64,000 nt of DNA from Bifidobacterium callimiconis (GCF_003952005.1 NZ_QXGJ01000003.1:124001-188000), one strand, 5' to 3'; counted from the first letter of the stretch, positions 45,508 to 53,884 are shown. Notes: a model not told the origin generated them from the letters alone. A program made the numbers and translations.

Positions 45508-45560
45508 GCCCTCCCTCAGACCGACTGCGTCGGCCAGCTCCCTCCCAGGGAGGGAGCACG
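45508..45560. repeat. Intergenic double-hairpin repeat
   Basis: CCCTCCCTCAGACCGACTGCG ... CAGGGAGGGAGC (read in parts), a copy of the repeat family between the UROD-family gene and livK. Confidence 0.65.
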
Positions 45561-45625
45561 ACCGGATTGGGGACCGACGCGTCCTCGGCCGGCATCCCTT
45601 GAGGGGAACACGACCGGGTTGATGA

Positions 45626-46669
45626 TCAGACGGCGCGGTGGGCGGCGAGCTCCTTGAGCGCCTCCTGGCCGGCCGGGGTGAACACGGTGCAGCTGGGGGC
45701 GAGCAGGAACGGCCTGCCCTTGCGCAGGGCGATGGTCTCGTCGAGTTCGCGCTCCACGGCCTCGGGATCGCCGTCCACGTTGAAGAGCAGCACGTTGGCG
45801 CCGCCGACGGGCACGGCCTTGAGGTCGGCGTTGATGTTCGGATTGCCGGGCAGGTACTGGTCCCAGTGGATCAGGTCGACGCCGAGCGCGTCGAACCAGT
45901 CGGGGTGGGATTCGGCGCGGCAGGTGTGCAGCAGCACGGCGGCGTCAGGATTGGCCTTGCGGATCGCGTCGATCACGATGCGGTCGTACGGCTCGGAGAA
46001 CTCCTCGTACTGAGCCTTGTCGAAGTAGCCTTCGCTCACGGTGCCGGTGGCCGCGTAGAACACACCGTCCACGCCGGCGCCGCCCTGGTCGGCGGGCTTG
46101 ACGAGTTCGGTCGCATAGTCGGCGAGCGTCAGGGCGATGTTCTCCAGCGCCTTCTTGGCGCGTTCGGGCTGGTCGAGGATCAGCTCCTTGACCGTGGTGT
46201 TCGGCGTGGCGTACTCGTCGCCCGGGTAAAGCGGCAGATCGGCGATCTGCAGCAGTACGGACAGCGGAGAGAACACGGTCTGCAGCACGGCGCGGTCCTG
46301 CAGCTGCTCGCGGATCAGTGCGGCGCCCTTGATGTGCTCGGCGAACGGCGCGCTCTCATGCACATCCAGTCGGGTCACCTTCTCGATGTCGTCCGGCACG
46401 TCGATGCCGTTGGTGAGCTTCTTCGGCAGCACGAATCCGTCGTAGCGGTTCTGGTCGTACGTGGATCCCCACGCCTCGGAGTAGTAGACGGCGCGCGGGT
46501 TGATCTTCACCCAGTCCCAATCCCACGTCTTGACGAAGTCCACGTAGGCGGCGGCGAACGTCTCGGCACCGTACTCGTGGCCGACGAGGTGCTGCCAGGC
46601 GGCCGTCAGGTACGGCACGGTGGACGTGCCCTTGACGATGTCGTGGAAGACTGCGCGGCGATCGGTCAT
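45626..46669 (-). CDS. Uroporphyrinogen decarboxylase (UROD)-superfamily protein, probably not HemE
   Basis: 347 aa with the UROD barrel fold: YYSEAWGSTYD near the start, VFSPLSVLLQIADL, GVDGVFYAATGTVSEGYF and the C-terminal VDGDPEAVERELDETIAL. HemE's substrate-binding N-terminus is absent. Instead AVLLHTCRAESHPDW carries an H-T-C pair like the zinc-binding H-x-C of UROD-related methyltransferases (MtaA/MtbA type). No heme genes are in view, and bifidobacteria generally lack heme synthesis. It heads the liv operon, so a role in using the imported compound is inferred. The start at 46669 has GAAGGA. Confidence 0.7.
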   Translation of the reverse strand: MTDRRAVFHDIVKGTSTVPYLTAAWQHLVGHEYGAETFAAAYVDFVKTWDWDWVKINPRAVYYSEAWGSTYDQNRYDGFVLPKKLTNGIDVPDDIEKVTRLDVHESAPFAEHIKGAALIREQLQDRAVLQTVFSPLSVLLQIADLPLYPGDEYATPNTTVKELILDQPERAKKALENIALTLADYATELVKPADQGGAGVDGVFYAATGTVSEGYFDKAQYEEFSEPYDRIVIDAIRKANPDAAVLLHTCRAESHPDWFDALGVDLIHWDQYLPGNPNINADLKAVPVGGANVLLFNVDGDPEAVERELDETIALRKGRPFLLAPSCTVFTPAGQEALKELAAHRAV

Positions 46670-47055
46670 GATGATTGTCCTTCTCTTGGATGACGGTCTC
46701 GACGGACGGACCGTCGTCGACCAAATGCGAAAAATTGAAAGAATCCCCCGGACTTCACGAGGTCTGCAGTTCCTCGGCCGTCCGACATGTTCCAAGAAAA
46801 GCGCACATGTCGGCCCGATGCAAGCCGCACAAGGCGTTTTGATTACAGGCTTTTCTTATAGCCGTTCATTGAAGCAAGTGTTTTCCGAGGTCTTGCGGAT
46901 CCTATCGAAAACGCTTATAGGCCTTCTTTGCGAAAACGCTGTCGCATCGCCGCGGAATCGGGTATGAAGGAAAACGACAGAACATTTTCGAACGATTCCG
47001 CACACTGCGTCGACCGGCGCACATGGTGCCGATCAGCAAAGGGGATTCACTTTTC
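46670..47055. promoter_or_regulatory. 386-bp divergent control region between the UROD/liv operon and the P5CR-like gene
   Basis: No gene is seen. It contains a 9-bp inverted repeat CCGACATGT (46782-46790) / ACATGTCGG (46804-46812), and a plus-strand promoter candidate TTGCGG (46893-46898), 17-nt spacer, TATAGG (46916-46921). It is locally AT-richer than the coding flanks. Confidence 0.5.
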
Positions 47056-47859
47056 ATGGCAGCCAACCTGTACTTCATCGGCGGCGGCAACATGCCCACC
47101 GCCATCATCGAGGCGGTGCGCCGCAAGGCCGACGCCTACCCCGTGGACCACATCTACGTCGAGGAGATCTCCCAGGAGCGCAGCGACTATCTCGCCGCCA
47201 CATACGGCACCGAGGCCGCCACGCCGGACAGCCGTGTGGACGCCGACATCGTCGTGATCGCCGTCCGCCCGCAGGACGACGTGGCCGGCGTGGCCAAGTC
47301 GATCGCCGACCGGTTCGACCCGGCCAAAACCACCGTCGTGTCCATCGTGGCCGGCTACACCATCGCCAAACTGGAGGCCGTGCTCGGCGAACAGTGGCGC
47401 GTGGTGCGCATCATCCCGAACACGCTGACCACCGTGGACTACGGCTACAGCGGCGCCTCGCTCAACGCCAAGGCAAGCAAGGACGACGTGGACGCGTTCC
47501 TCAACACGTTCGGCAAGGTGCTGTACGTGGAGGAACGACTGATCGACATCATCACCGGCTTCTACCCGCCGAACATCGTCTACCACTTCATCGACGCGTA
47601 CGTGGACGCCGGCGTTCTGGCCGGCCTGCCGCGCGACATCGCCAAGGCCATCGCGCTCGACACGCTCATCGGCGGCACCGAGTTCCTCAAGCAGAAGGAC
47701 GTGCTGCCGCAGGTGCTGCTCAACATCAACAACTCCCCCGGCGGCGTGGGCATCACGCAGGCGTACACACTCAACAAGACCGGCTTCGCGGCAGCCATCC
47801 AGTCCGCCGTGCTCGCCGCAGTGGAACGCACCACCGCACTCGGATCCAACTCGAAGTAA
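47056..47859 (+). CDS. Pyrroline-5-carboxylate reductase-like oxidoreductase, divergent paralogue
   Basis: 267 aa with the ProC fold: N-terminal LYFIGGGNMPTAIIEA (Rossmann), VVIAVRPQD, VVSIVAGYTIAKLE, RIIPNTLTTVDYG and NNSPGGVG. In canonical ProC the substrate/dimer motif is SGSGPAY; here the place is taken by TGFYPPNIVYHFIDA. A normal proC is present at 52294-53103, so this copy likely reduces another imine. The ATG at 47056 follows AAAGGGGA. It is divergent from the UROD/liv operon and 40 bp upstream of the VOC gene. Confidence 0.78.
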   Translation: MAANLYFIGGGNMPTAIIEAVRRKADAYPVDHIYVEEISQERSDYLAATYGTEAATPDSRVDADIVVIAVRPQDDVAGVAKSIADRFDPAKTTVVSIVAGYTIAKLEAVLGEQWRVVRIIPNTLTTVDYGYSGASLNAKASKDDVDAFLNTFGKVLYVEERLIDIITGFYPPNIVYHFIDAYVDAGVLAGLPRDIAKAIALDTLIGGTEFLKQKDVLPQVLLNINNSPGGVGITQAYTLNKTGFAAAIQSAVLAAVERTTALGSNSK

Positions 47860-47899
47860 ACGACGCCGGAAACGCCAGACGTCAGAAGGAAAGACAATC

Positions 47900-48688
47900 A
47901 TGGCTCAGCAATTCACATGGGACCATACGGTCGATTTCGTCAACGACCTCAAGCAGGCCGAACAGGCATTCGCCGACCAGGGGCTGACCGCCAGCTACGG
48001 CGGCAAGCACGTGGGACACGGCACCGAGAACTCGCTCGCCTACTTCGGCGACAACTATCTCGAGTTCCTCACCCTGTACAGCCGCGAGGAGGCACTCGCG
48101 GAGACCCCGCAGCGCGGTCAGATCTTCCACGACGCCGGCGAGCTGCTGCCCGAGTTCGAGGGCTTCTACCGTCCGGCCCTGCACGTGCACGGCATCGAGG
48201 CGGCCGCGGACCGTCTGCGCTCCAAGGGCGTGGAGCTGGGCGAGATCGTGCCGGGCAACCGCACCACGGCCAATGGCGAGGAGATCCGCTGGCAGCTGCT
48301 GTGGCTGCTGGGCGACGACCACGGTCTGCGCTACCCGTTCGTGATCGACTGGGATGCGGACGAGGCTACGCAGCTGGAGCGTTACGAGAACAGCGGCCTG
48401 CTGCATCGTCACCCGCTTGGCGAAGTGAGCACCCGTCGCGCGATCTTCGAAGTGCCCGACCCGGCCGGAGTCTCCGCGCACTGGTCCGACCTGTTCGATC
48501 TGGAGCGCACGCACGGCACCAACGACGAGGGACTCGAATACTACGATCTCGCCGTGGGCGGCGGCCGTGACTGGCGGTTCGTCAAGGGCGACTACAACGG
48601 CATCACCGAACTGCAGTACACGGTTCCGGCCGGCAAGTCCTTCGACGTCACCATCGGCAAGGCCCGCTACCGCAGCGTGACGGACTGA
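47900..48688 (+). CDS. VOC-superfamily (glyoxalase-like domain) protein
   Basis: The 262-aa protein resembles the Glyoxalase_3-type group: FTWDHTVDFVNDL at the start, GTENSLAYFGDNYLEFLTL as the second strand pair, and the central PALHVHGIEAAADRL. VOC enzymes are metal-dependent lyases, isomerases or dioxygenases; putative ligands are H9, E/H near 55 and H95, uncertain. AAGGAAAG precedes the ATG. With the P5CR-like gene it forms a two-gene unit closed by a terminator. Confidence 0.75.
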   Translation: MAQQFTWDHTVDFVNDLKQAEQAFADQGLTASYGGKHVGHGTENSLAYFGDNYLEFLTLYSREEALAETPQRGQIFHDAGELLPEFEGFYRPALHVHGIEAAADRLRSKGVELGEIVPGNRTTANGEEIRWQLLWLLGDDHGLRYPFVIDWDADEATQLERYENSGLLHRHPLGEVSTRRAIFEVPDPAGVSAHWSDLFDLERTHGTNDEGLEYYDLAVGGGRDWRFVKGDYNGITELQYTVPAGKSFDVTIGKARYRSVTD

Positions 48689-48706
48689 CCCTCGCACGCA
48701 TATACG

Positions 48707-48736
48707 AAAAACTCCCCTCGGATGAGGGGAGTTTTT
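48707..48736. terminator. Bidirectional Rho-independent terminator
   Basis: AAAAACTCCCCTC (48707-48719) pairs with GAGGGGAGTTTTT (48724-48736) around a 4-nt loop, between the convergent VOC and metY genes, with T-runs on both strands. Confidence 0.93.
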
Positions 48737-48763
48737 TTATTGCTCCGAAAAGACCAAAGACCG

Positions 48764-50065
48764 CTACTCCGCGAAGGCGGTGGCGAGGGCCTGGTCGAGG
48801 TCGGCGATGAGATCCTCGGGGTCCTCGAGGCCGATGGACAGGCGGATCAGGTTGTCGGTCACGCCGGCACGCAGACGGTACTCCTCGGGCACCTCGCGGT
48901 GCGTGATGCGGGCCGGGTCCACGATCAGCGAGCGCGAGTCGCCGATGTTGGGGATGTAGGAGAACACGCGCGTAGAGTCGAGCAGGCGGCGCACGTGTTC
49001 CTCGTTGCCGTCGATGAGGAACGAGAGGATCGTACCCACGCCGTTCGGATAGTACTTGGCCACAAGGTCGCGCTGCTCGGTGTCGCCGAGGCCGGAGTAG
49101 TTGACTTTGAGCACGTGCGGCTGGGTCTTCAGGTGTTCGGCGATGGCGGTGGCGGTGGCCACTTCGCGCTTTTCGCGCTCGGACAGGGTCTCGAGGCCCA
49201 CGAGCTGCAGGTAGGCGTTGAACGGGGCCTGCACCGCGCCGAAGGTGCGCACGTACTTGATGCGCACGCGGCGGATGTACGCCTTGGGGCCGAACGTGTC
49301 GGCGAAGCTGCGCCACACGCCGTTGCGTTCGTCGCTGACGACGAGCTCCTTGCGGGTGAACTGCGGGTGGCGGCCGGCGGCCCAGTCGAAGTGACCGGCA
49401 TCCACGATCACGCCGCCGAGCGCGTTGCCGTGTCCGGTGATGCCCTTGGTGGTGGAGTGCACCACCACGTCGGCACCGAATTCGATCGGACGGAACAGGT
49501 ACGGGGTGGGTACGGTGTTGTCGATGATCAGCGGGATGCCGTGGCGGTGGGCCAGGTCGGCGAGCGCCTCCACGTCGGTGATCTCGGTGGACGGGTTGGC
49601 CACGGATTCGGCGAAGATGGCTCGCGTGTCGGGACCGATCTTCGATTCGACTTCGTCCAGGTTGTTGATGTCCTTGACGAAGTCGGTGTGCACGCCGAAC
49701 TGGGGGAAGAACGTTTCCATGGCGTCCACGGATGCACCGTACAGGTTGGTGGGAGAGATGATGCGTCCACCGCCCTCGGCCGCACACAGCAGAGCGAACG
49801 AGACGGCCGCCATGCCGCTGGCCACGGCCACCGCGTCGTCACCGCCTTCGAGCTGGGCGAGACGCTTTTCCAGCACATCGACGGTGGGATTGGCCACACG
49901 CGAGTAGGAGAAGCCCTGTTCCTCGCCGGCGGCGAGCCTGTCGCCGCGGGCGGCCGATTCCATGTCGAATGCGGCGCTCTGGTAGATCGGCGGGGTGGCG
50001 GCATCGTGGTTGTCGAGATAATCGTAGCCGCCGTGGATGGCGATGGTGTGGAATCCGTTGGTCAT
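48764..50065 (-). CDS. metY: O-acetylhomoserine aminocarboxypropyltransferase / sulfhydrylase
   Basis: 433-aa PLP enzyme making homocysteine from O-acetyl-L-homoserine and sulfide. Diagnostic blocks: PPIYQSAAFDM, GFSYSRVANPTVDVLEKR, AVASGMAAVSFALL, the PLP lysine in VVHSTTKGITGHGNALGG, and DTRVFSYIPNIGDSRSLIVDPARITH. The longer form with the GITGHG motif separates it from metB. The start at 50065 (MTNGFHTIAIHGG) has a weak AAAGAGA site; the frame is open upstream but overlaps the M20 gene without homology. It lies 23 bp after the M20 gene, so both may be one operon. Confidence 0.93.
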   Translation of the reverse strand: MTNGFHTIAIHGGYDYLDNHDAATPPIYQSAAFDMESAARGDRLAAGEEQGFSYSRVANPTVDVLEKRLAQLEGGDDAVAVASGMAAVSFALLCAAEGGGRIISPTNLYGASVDAMETFFPQFGVHTDFVKDINNLDEVESKIGPDTRAIFAESVANPSTEITDVEALADLAHRHGIPLIIDNTVPTPYLFRPIEFGADVVVHSTTKGITGHGNALGGVIVDAGHFDWAAGRHPQFTRKELVVSDERNGVWRSFADTFGPKAYIRRVRIKYVRTFGAVQAPFNAYLQLVGLETLSEREKREVATATAIAEHLKTQPHVLKVNYSGLGDTEQRDLVAKYYPNGVGTILSFLIDGNEEHVRRLLDSTRVFSYIPNIGDSRSLIVDPARITHREVPEEYRLRAGVTDNLIRLSIGLEDPEDLIADLDQALATAFAE

Positions 50066-50088
50066 GGGTATGGGTCTCTTTCTTGTCC

Positions 50089-51285
50089 TCAGTCGTTCTC
50101 GTTCGTACAGTCCGCATGGCCGTCCGTCGGTTCGGCCAGTTCCACGAGCGCGCGTTTGGCGATGGCCGTCAGGAAGTGCACACCGGCGATGATGCCGTGC
50201 GGGTCGGGCGCGAAGGTGGGGCCGTGCGGCGCGTTCGTGTCGCCGGCGCCGATGCGGACGAACAGTCCGGGGGCGTGGTCGAGGTAGTACGAGAAGTCCT
50301 CTCCTCCGAGGTCCGCCCAGCCGGGACGGGTCTCGAGTCCTTCCTCGGCTGCGATTTCGCGGCCGACCGCCGCCCAGTGCGCGTTGTTGTCGACGGATGG
50401 CGAGCCGAAGAACCACTGTACGCTTGCGGTTACCCCGTAGGCGGCGGCCGTGTTTTCGATGATGCGTACGGCGCGGTCCTTGGCGATCTGCCGGTCGGCG
50501 CGTTCGGTGGTGCGTACGGTGCCTTCGAGGAACGCTTCGGACGGCAGCACGTTCCATGTGTTGCCCGCTTCGAGGTGGGTGATGGACAGCACAGCGGGGT
50601 GCACGGGGTCGATGTTGCGGCTGACGACGGTTTGCAGCGACTGCACGATGGCCGCCGCGGCGACGATCACGTCGTCGCCCTTGGTGGGTTCGGCGGCGTG
50701 CGTGCCGTGTCCGCGCACGGTGACGGCGAACTTGTCGACGGCGCCGGACGTGCCGCCCTCCTTGATGTAGATGGCGCCTACCTCGCCGGGGGCGTCGTGC
50801 GTGCCGAAGAACGCCTGCACGTCGTCCAGTGCGCCGGTGTTGAGCACCTGCACGGCGCCGGTGGGGCGTTCCTTGGTGGCGCGTCCCTCCTCGGCCGGCT
50901 GGAAGATCACCTTGATGGTGCCGGCGAGATCGTCGCGCACGGCGTGCAGTTCGATGGCGGCGCCGAGCGCGACGGTGAGGTTGAAGTCGTGTCCGCAGCC
51001 GTGCATGTATCCCGTGTGTTCGGACGCGTACGGCAGGCCGGTGTTTTCGGTGATCGGCAGTCCGTCGATGTCGCCGCGCAGGGCGATCACCGGGCCGGGC
51101 CGCCCGCCGCGGATGATGGCGATCAGTCCGGTCTTCAATCCGGTGTTGAGGATTTCGATGCCATGCTCCTCCAGTATCCGCCGAATGTGTTCGGTAGTGG
51201 CGTGCTCCTCGTATGACGGTTCCGGATGCCGGTGGAACCACCGGTAGTGGTCCAGCAGGCTCTGTTCCAAAGCCGTTGCGCTCAT
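50089..51285 (-). CDS. M20-family amidohydrolase (N-acyl-amino-acid hydrolase)
   Basis: 398 aa. Zinc ligands and the catalytic Glu are visible in MHGCGHDFN and QPAEEGRA; RGDIDGLPI, HAAEPTKGDD and the final HGPTFAPDPHG complete the M20D pattern. The family removes acyl groups from amino acids or cleaves dipeptides; IAA-amino acid hydrolase and hippuricase are relatives. ATG with AAGGAACG upstream. It precedes metY, which suggests a role in freeing a sulfur amino acid or precursor; this is inference. Confidence 0.87.
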   Translation of the reverse strand: MSATALEQSLLDHYRWFHRHPEPSYEEHATTEHIRRILEEHGIEILNTGLKTGLIAIIRGGRPGPVIALRGDIDGLPITENTGLPYASEHTGYMHGCGHDFNLTVALGAAIELHAVRDDLAGTIKVIFQPAEEGRATKERPTGAVQVLNTGALDDVQAFFGTHDAPGEVGAIYIKEGGTSGAVDKFAVTVRGHGTHAAEPTKGDDVIVAAAAIVQSLQTVVSRNIDPVHPAVLSITHLEAGNTWNVLPSEAFLEGTVRTTERADRQIAKDRAVRIIENTAAAYGVTASVQWFFGSPSVDNNAHWAAVGREIAAEEGLETRPGWADLGGEDFSYYLDHAPGLFVRIGAGDTNAPHGPTFAPDPHGIIAGVHFLTAIAKRALVELAEPTDGHADCTNEND

Positions 51286-51595
51286 GGGATCGTTCCTTTT
51301 TTCTGGTCGGGTTTCTGGTCGGTCGACGCGGGCCGGACCGTTCGTGGCACGCCCCGCGAATCATGCAATATATCCATGTAATACCGTTTCGTAACGCTTG
51401 ACAACGCAACGGCTATACGTAGAACTTATGGACGGTTCGAAACCGTTCGTCTGCTCGCGGCCATACCCTGAAGTCAGGCCGTGGGCATATCACATACCGG
51501 GACGGCCGGTCGGCATTCCGATATCCGTCGGTCCGCGACCGGATACGCCCGTATGGAATGCCCACGACGATCACAACCAACGAAGGACGATACTG
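51286..51595. promoter_or_regulatory. 310-bp divergent region between the M20 gene and the esterase
   Basis: No gene is seen. A plus-strand promoter candidate is TTGACA (51399-51404), 16-nt spacer, TAGAAC (51421-51426), giving a long leader of about 160 nt with small palindromes (for example ACGGTTCGAAACCGT). Confidence 0.45.
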
Positions 51596-52240
51596 ATGGA
51601 TATCCCCAAGGCTCTGACCCGCATTCGCGGCAACGTCAACACCCCGGTGTTCGTACTGCTGCACGGATGGGGTTCAAATGAATATGATCTGCCGGATCTG
51701 CTGCGCTTCTGCGCGCCGGACGCCGACTACGCGTCGCTGCGCGCGCCCATCGAATACGGTATGGGCTACACGTGGTTCGGCACGTGGGATCATGAGGGCG
51801 TGCCGTCGGGCGCATCGTTGGACGAGCAGGCGCTGGCCGCGGCCGAGGCGGTGGACCGTTGGGTGGCCGCCAACGTCGATGAATCCCGCCGCGTGGTGGT
51901 GATGGGCTTCTCGCAGGGCGGCCTGCTGGCCGGCCACATGCTGCGCGTGAACCCCGAACGATACATGGCCGCCGTCTGTTTCTCCGGATGGCTGGCGCCT
52001 GGCGCCGTGCCGGGAGACGAACGCCTGAAGGCGCTCACTCCCCCGGTGTTCTACGGTCACGGCGGAGCCGACACGATCTTCACGCCCGACGAACTAGCAG
52101 CCATGAGCGGGTTCTGGAAGACCCACGGCACGCTCACCGAGAAGATCTACCCCGGCATGGAGCACAGCATTAACATGCCGGAGATGCGCGACGTGTCGAT
52201 GTTCCTGCAGTCTATCGGCGCGGCACGGCCGACGTTCTAG
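51596..52240 (+). CDS. Carboxylesterase/phospholipase-type alpha/beta hydrolase
   Basis: 214 aa of the esterase-D/YpfH-like group. Oxyanion segment FVLLHGWGSNEYDLPDL, nucleophile VVMGFSQGGLLA, Asp in FYGHGGADTIFTPDEL and His in PGMEHSINMPEM are all in place. The substrate is unknown. The ATG at 51596 has GAAGGA at 9 nt; the frame is open 66 codons upstream, but that part lies across the promoter candidate. Confidence 0.88.
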   Translation: MDIPKALTRIRGNVNTPVFVLLHGWGSNEYDLPDLLRFCAPDADYASLRAPIEYGMGYTWFGTWDHEGVPSGASLDEQALAAAEAVDRWVAANVDESRRVVVMGFSQGGLLAGHMLRVNPERYMAAVCFSGWLAPGAVPGDERLKALTPPVFYGHGGADTIFTPDELAAMSGFWKTHGTLTEKIYPGMEHSINMPEMRDVSMFLQSIGAARPTF

Positions 52241-52279
52241 CGAATCGCGCGGCGACGGTAACGGTTGCCGCGCGATTCG
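52241..52279. terminator. Hairpin terminator between the esterase and proC
   Basis: CGAATCGCGCGGC (52241-52253) pairs with GCCGCGCGATTCG (52267-52279), 13-bp perfect arms between convergent genes. Confidence 0.75.
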
Positions 52280-52293
52280 GCTGTAGTTGTCGA

Positions 52294-53103
52294 CTACAGT
52301 TCGCGGGAACGCTGGGCGGCGGCGGACACGGCCTTCATCACCGTGCCGCGGAATCCGGCCTCCTCGAGCACCGCGTAGCCGGCGATGGTGGTGCCGGCGG
52401 GCGAGGTGACCATGTCCTTCGCCTGCGCCGGCGTCATGTTCTTGTCCAGAATCAGCTTGGCCTCGCCCAGGCAGGTCTGTGCGGCCAGACGGTATGCGGT
52501 TTCGCGGGTCAGGCCCTCCTTGAGGCCACCGTCGGCGAGCGCCTCGATGAACATGGCCACGAACGCGGGCGCACTGCCGGACAGGCCGGTCACCGCGTCG
52601 ATGAGATGCTCGGGCACGAATTCCACGATGCCGATGGATTCGAACAGTTCCTTGGCGAACGTCTTCTCGGCGTCCGTGAAGTCGCTGTCGGAGCTCAGGG
52701 CGAAGGCACCGGCGCCCACCAGTGCGGGCGTGTTCGGCATCAGGCGCAGCACGCGCGGAGTGCCGTCCACGGTGGTGCGGATGCGTTCGGCGGTCACGCC
52801 GGCCATGATCGAGAGCACGGCCTTGCCGTCGAACGAGCCGCAGTTCGCGGCGGTGTCGACGAACGACTGCGGCTTGACGGCCAGCAGGATCATGTCGGAC
52901 GATTCGACGACCTCGCGTTCGCTGGACGCCGCGGTCAGGCCGAGGTCCTTCGCGCGGGCGATGGCGCTCGCATTCGGGTCGTAGATGGTCACGGATGCGG
53001 GTTCGACCACGTGGTGCGCCACCGCGCCGCCGATGATCGCGCCACCCATGTTGCCGAAGCCGATCACGCCGAGGCGCGGGGCTGCTGCCGTGTTGTCTGC
53101 CAT
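52294..53103 (-). CDS. proC: Pyrroline-5-carboxylate reductase
   Basis: 269 aa, the last step of proline synthesis. Canonical motifs: GVIGFGNMGGAIIGG, LLAVKPQSF, SIMAGVTAERI, RLMPNTPALVGAG, GLSGSAPAFVAMFIEALADGG and VTSPAGTTIAGYAVLEE. The motif set is complete, unlike the paralogue at 47056. ATG preceded by GAAAGGACCTG. It lies downstream of the TetR gene on the same strand, 125 bp away. Confidence 0.95.
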   Translation of the reverse strand: MADNTAAAPRLGVIGFGNMGGAIIGGAVAHHVVEPASVTIYDPNASAIARAKDLGLTAASSEREVVESSDMILLAVKPQSFVDTAANCGSFDGKAVLSIMAGVTAERIRTTVDGTPRVLRLMPNTPALVGAGAFALSSDSDFTDAEKTFAKELFESIGIVEFVPEHLIDAVTGLSGSAPAFVAMFIEALADGGLKEGLTRETAYRLAAQTCLGEAKLILDKNMTPAQAKDMVTSPAGTTIAGYAVLEEAGFRGTVMKAVSAAAQRSREL

Positions 53104-53228
53104 GTCAGGTCCTTTCGTTGAAATGTTCCGGCCGATTCTCTCGACGCCGGGGCGTTACCGGACGGTTCCTCCCCTATCGGAACGTTGTGCCGCGGCAGTC
53201 ATCCCAAGCTCCGCGACTGGAACGTAGT

Positions 53229-53828
53229 CTAGTTTTCGTTTGTGAACGGCTGGGATACGGATGCGATGCGGCATACGCCCTCGCGGATGTCGTCCTCGCT
53301 GAGCGGCGCGGTCGACAGTGCGCAGTGGATGGAGAAGCCCTCGATCATCGCGTCGAGCATCTGCGCCGTACGCGGGTCGAAGAACCGTCGCAGCTGTTCG
53401 CGACTGCGGCCCATCCACCGGGTGGTGATGTCGCGGTAGGCGGGGTCACGCGCGGCCAGCGTGTAGAACTCGAGGTTGAGGCTGAGATCGTGCTGGTTGC
53501 GGAACACGTCGTCGACGATCGTCCGCACCACGGCCTCGCAGGCCTCCTCCCGACTGGAGATCCCGGCGAAACGCTCACGCATGCGGCATACGCTGTCGTC
53601 GGCGAAGCGTTCGAACGTCTGGTGCAGCAGATCGTCCATGCCGTCGAAGTAGTAGGTCATGGATCCGAGCGGCACGCCGGCCGCGGCGGCGACCACGCGA
53701 TGCGAGGTGTCGGCCACGCCCCTGTCCGCGATCACGTCGAGGCACGCCTCGATGATCCGGTTCCTGCGTTCGGGGTCGCCGCGTAGTTCCCCGCGTCGCG
53801 CATGATTGCCGTGTTCAGATTCCGTCAT
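53229..53828 (-). CDS. TetR-family transcriptional regulator
   Basis: 199 aa. The N-terminal HTH is RNRIIEACLDVIADRGVADT...VVAAAAGVPLGSMTYYFDGMDDLLHQ, the standard TetR signature; the rest is a helical ligand domain with a TetR_C-type pattern. No ligand can be assigned. The start at 53828 has a weak GGGACG; an upstream ATG adds 19 residues. A palindromic TGTACA-TG-TGTACA lies 43 bp upstream of this start, suggesting autoregulation. Neighbouring FetAB-like genes are possible targets. Confidence 0.85.
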   Translation of the reverse strand: MTESEHGNHARRGELRGDPERRNRIIEACLDVIADRGVADTSHRVVAAAAGVPLGSMTYYFDGMDDLLHQTFERFADDSVCRMRERFAGISSREEACEAVVRTIVDDVFRNQHDLSLNLEFYTLAARDPAYRDITTRWMGRSREQLRRFFDPRTAQMLDAMIEGFSIHCALSTAPLSEDDIREGVCRIASVSQPFTNEN

Positions 53829-53870
53829 GTCGTCCCGTCCATTCCCCACGCCGTATGGTCGTCGTCTCCC

Positions 53871-53884
53871 TGTACATGTGTACA
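53871..53884. promoter_or_regulatory. Candidate TetR operator TGTACATGTGTACA
   Basis: Two palindromic TGTACA units 2 bp apart, between the fetB stop and the TetR start. Confidence 0.45.

Noticed and set aside
45626..46669. HemE (heme biosynthesis uroporphyrinogen decarboxylase)
   Set aside because: HemE signature residues are missing, no heme genes are nearby, and the H-T-C pair fits the methyltransferase branch.
50066..51409. Long N-terminal extension of metY
   Set aside because: Same reasoning: it overlaps the M20 gene in another frame; the MetY family begins at about 50065.
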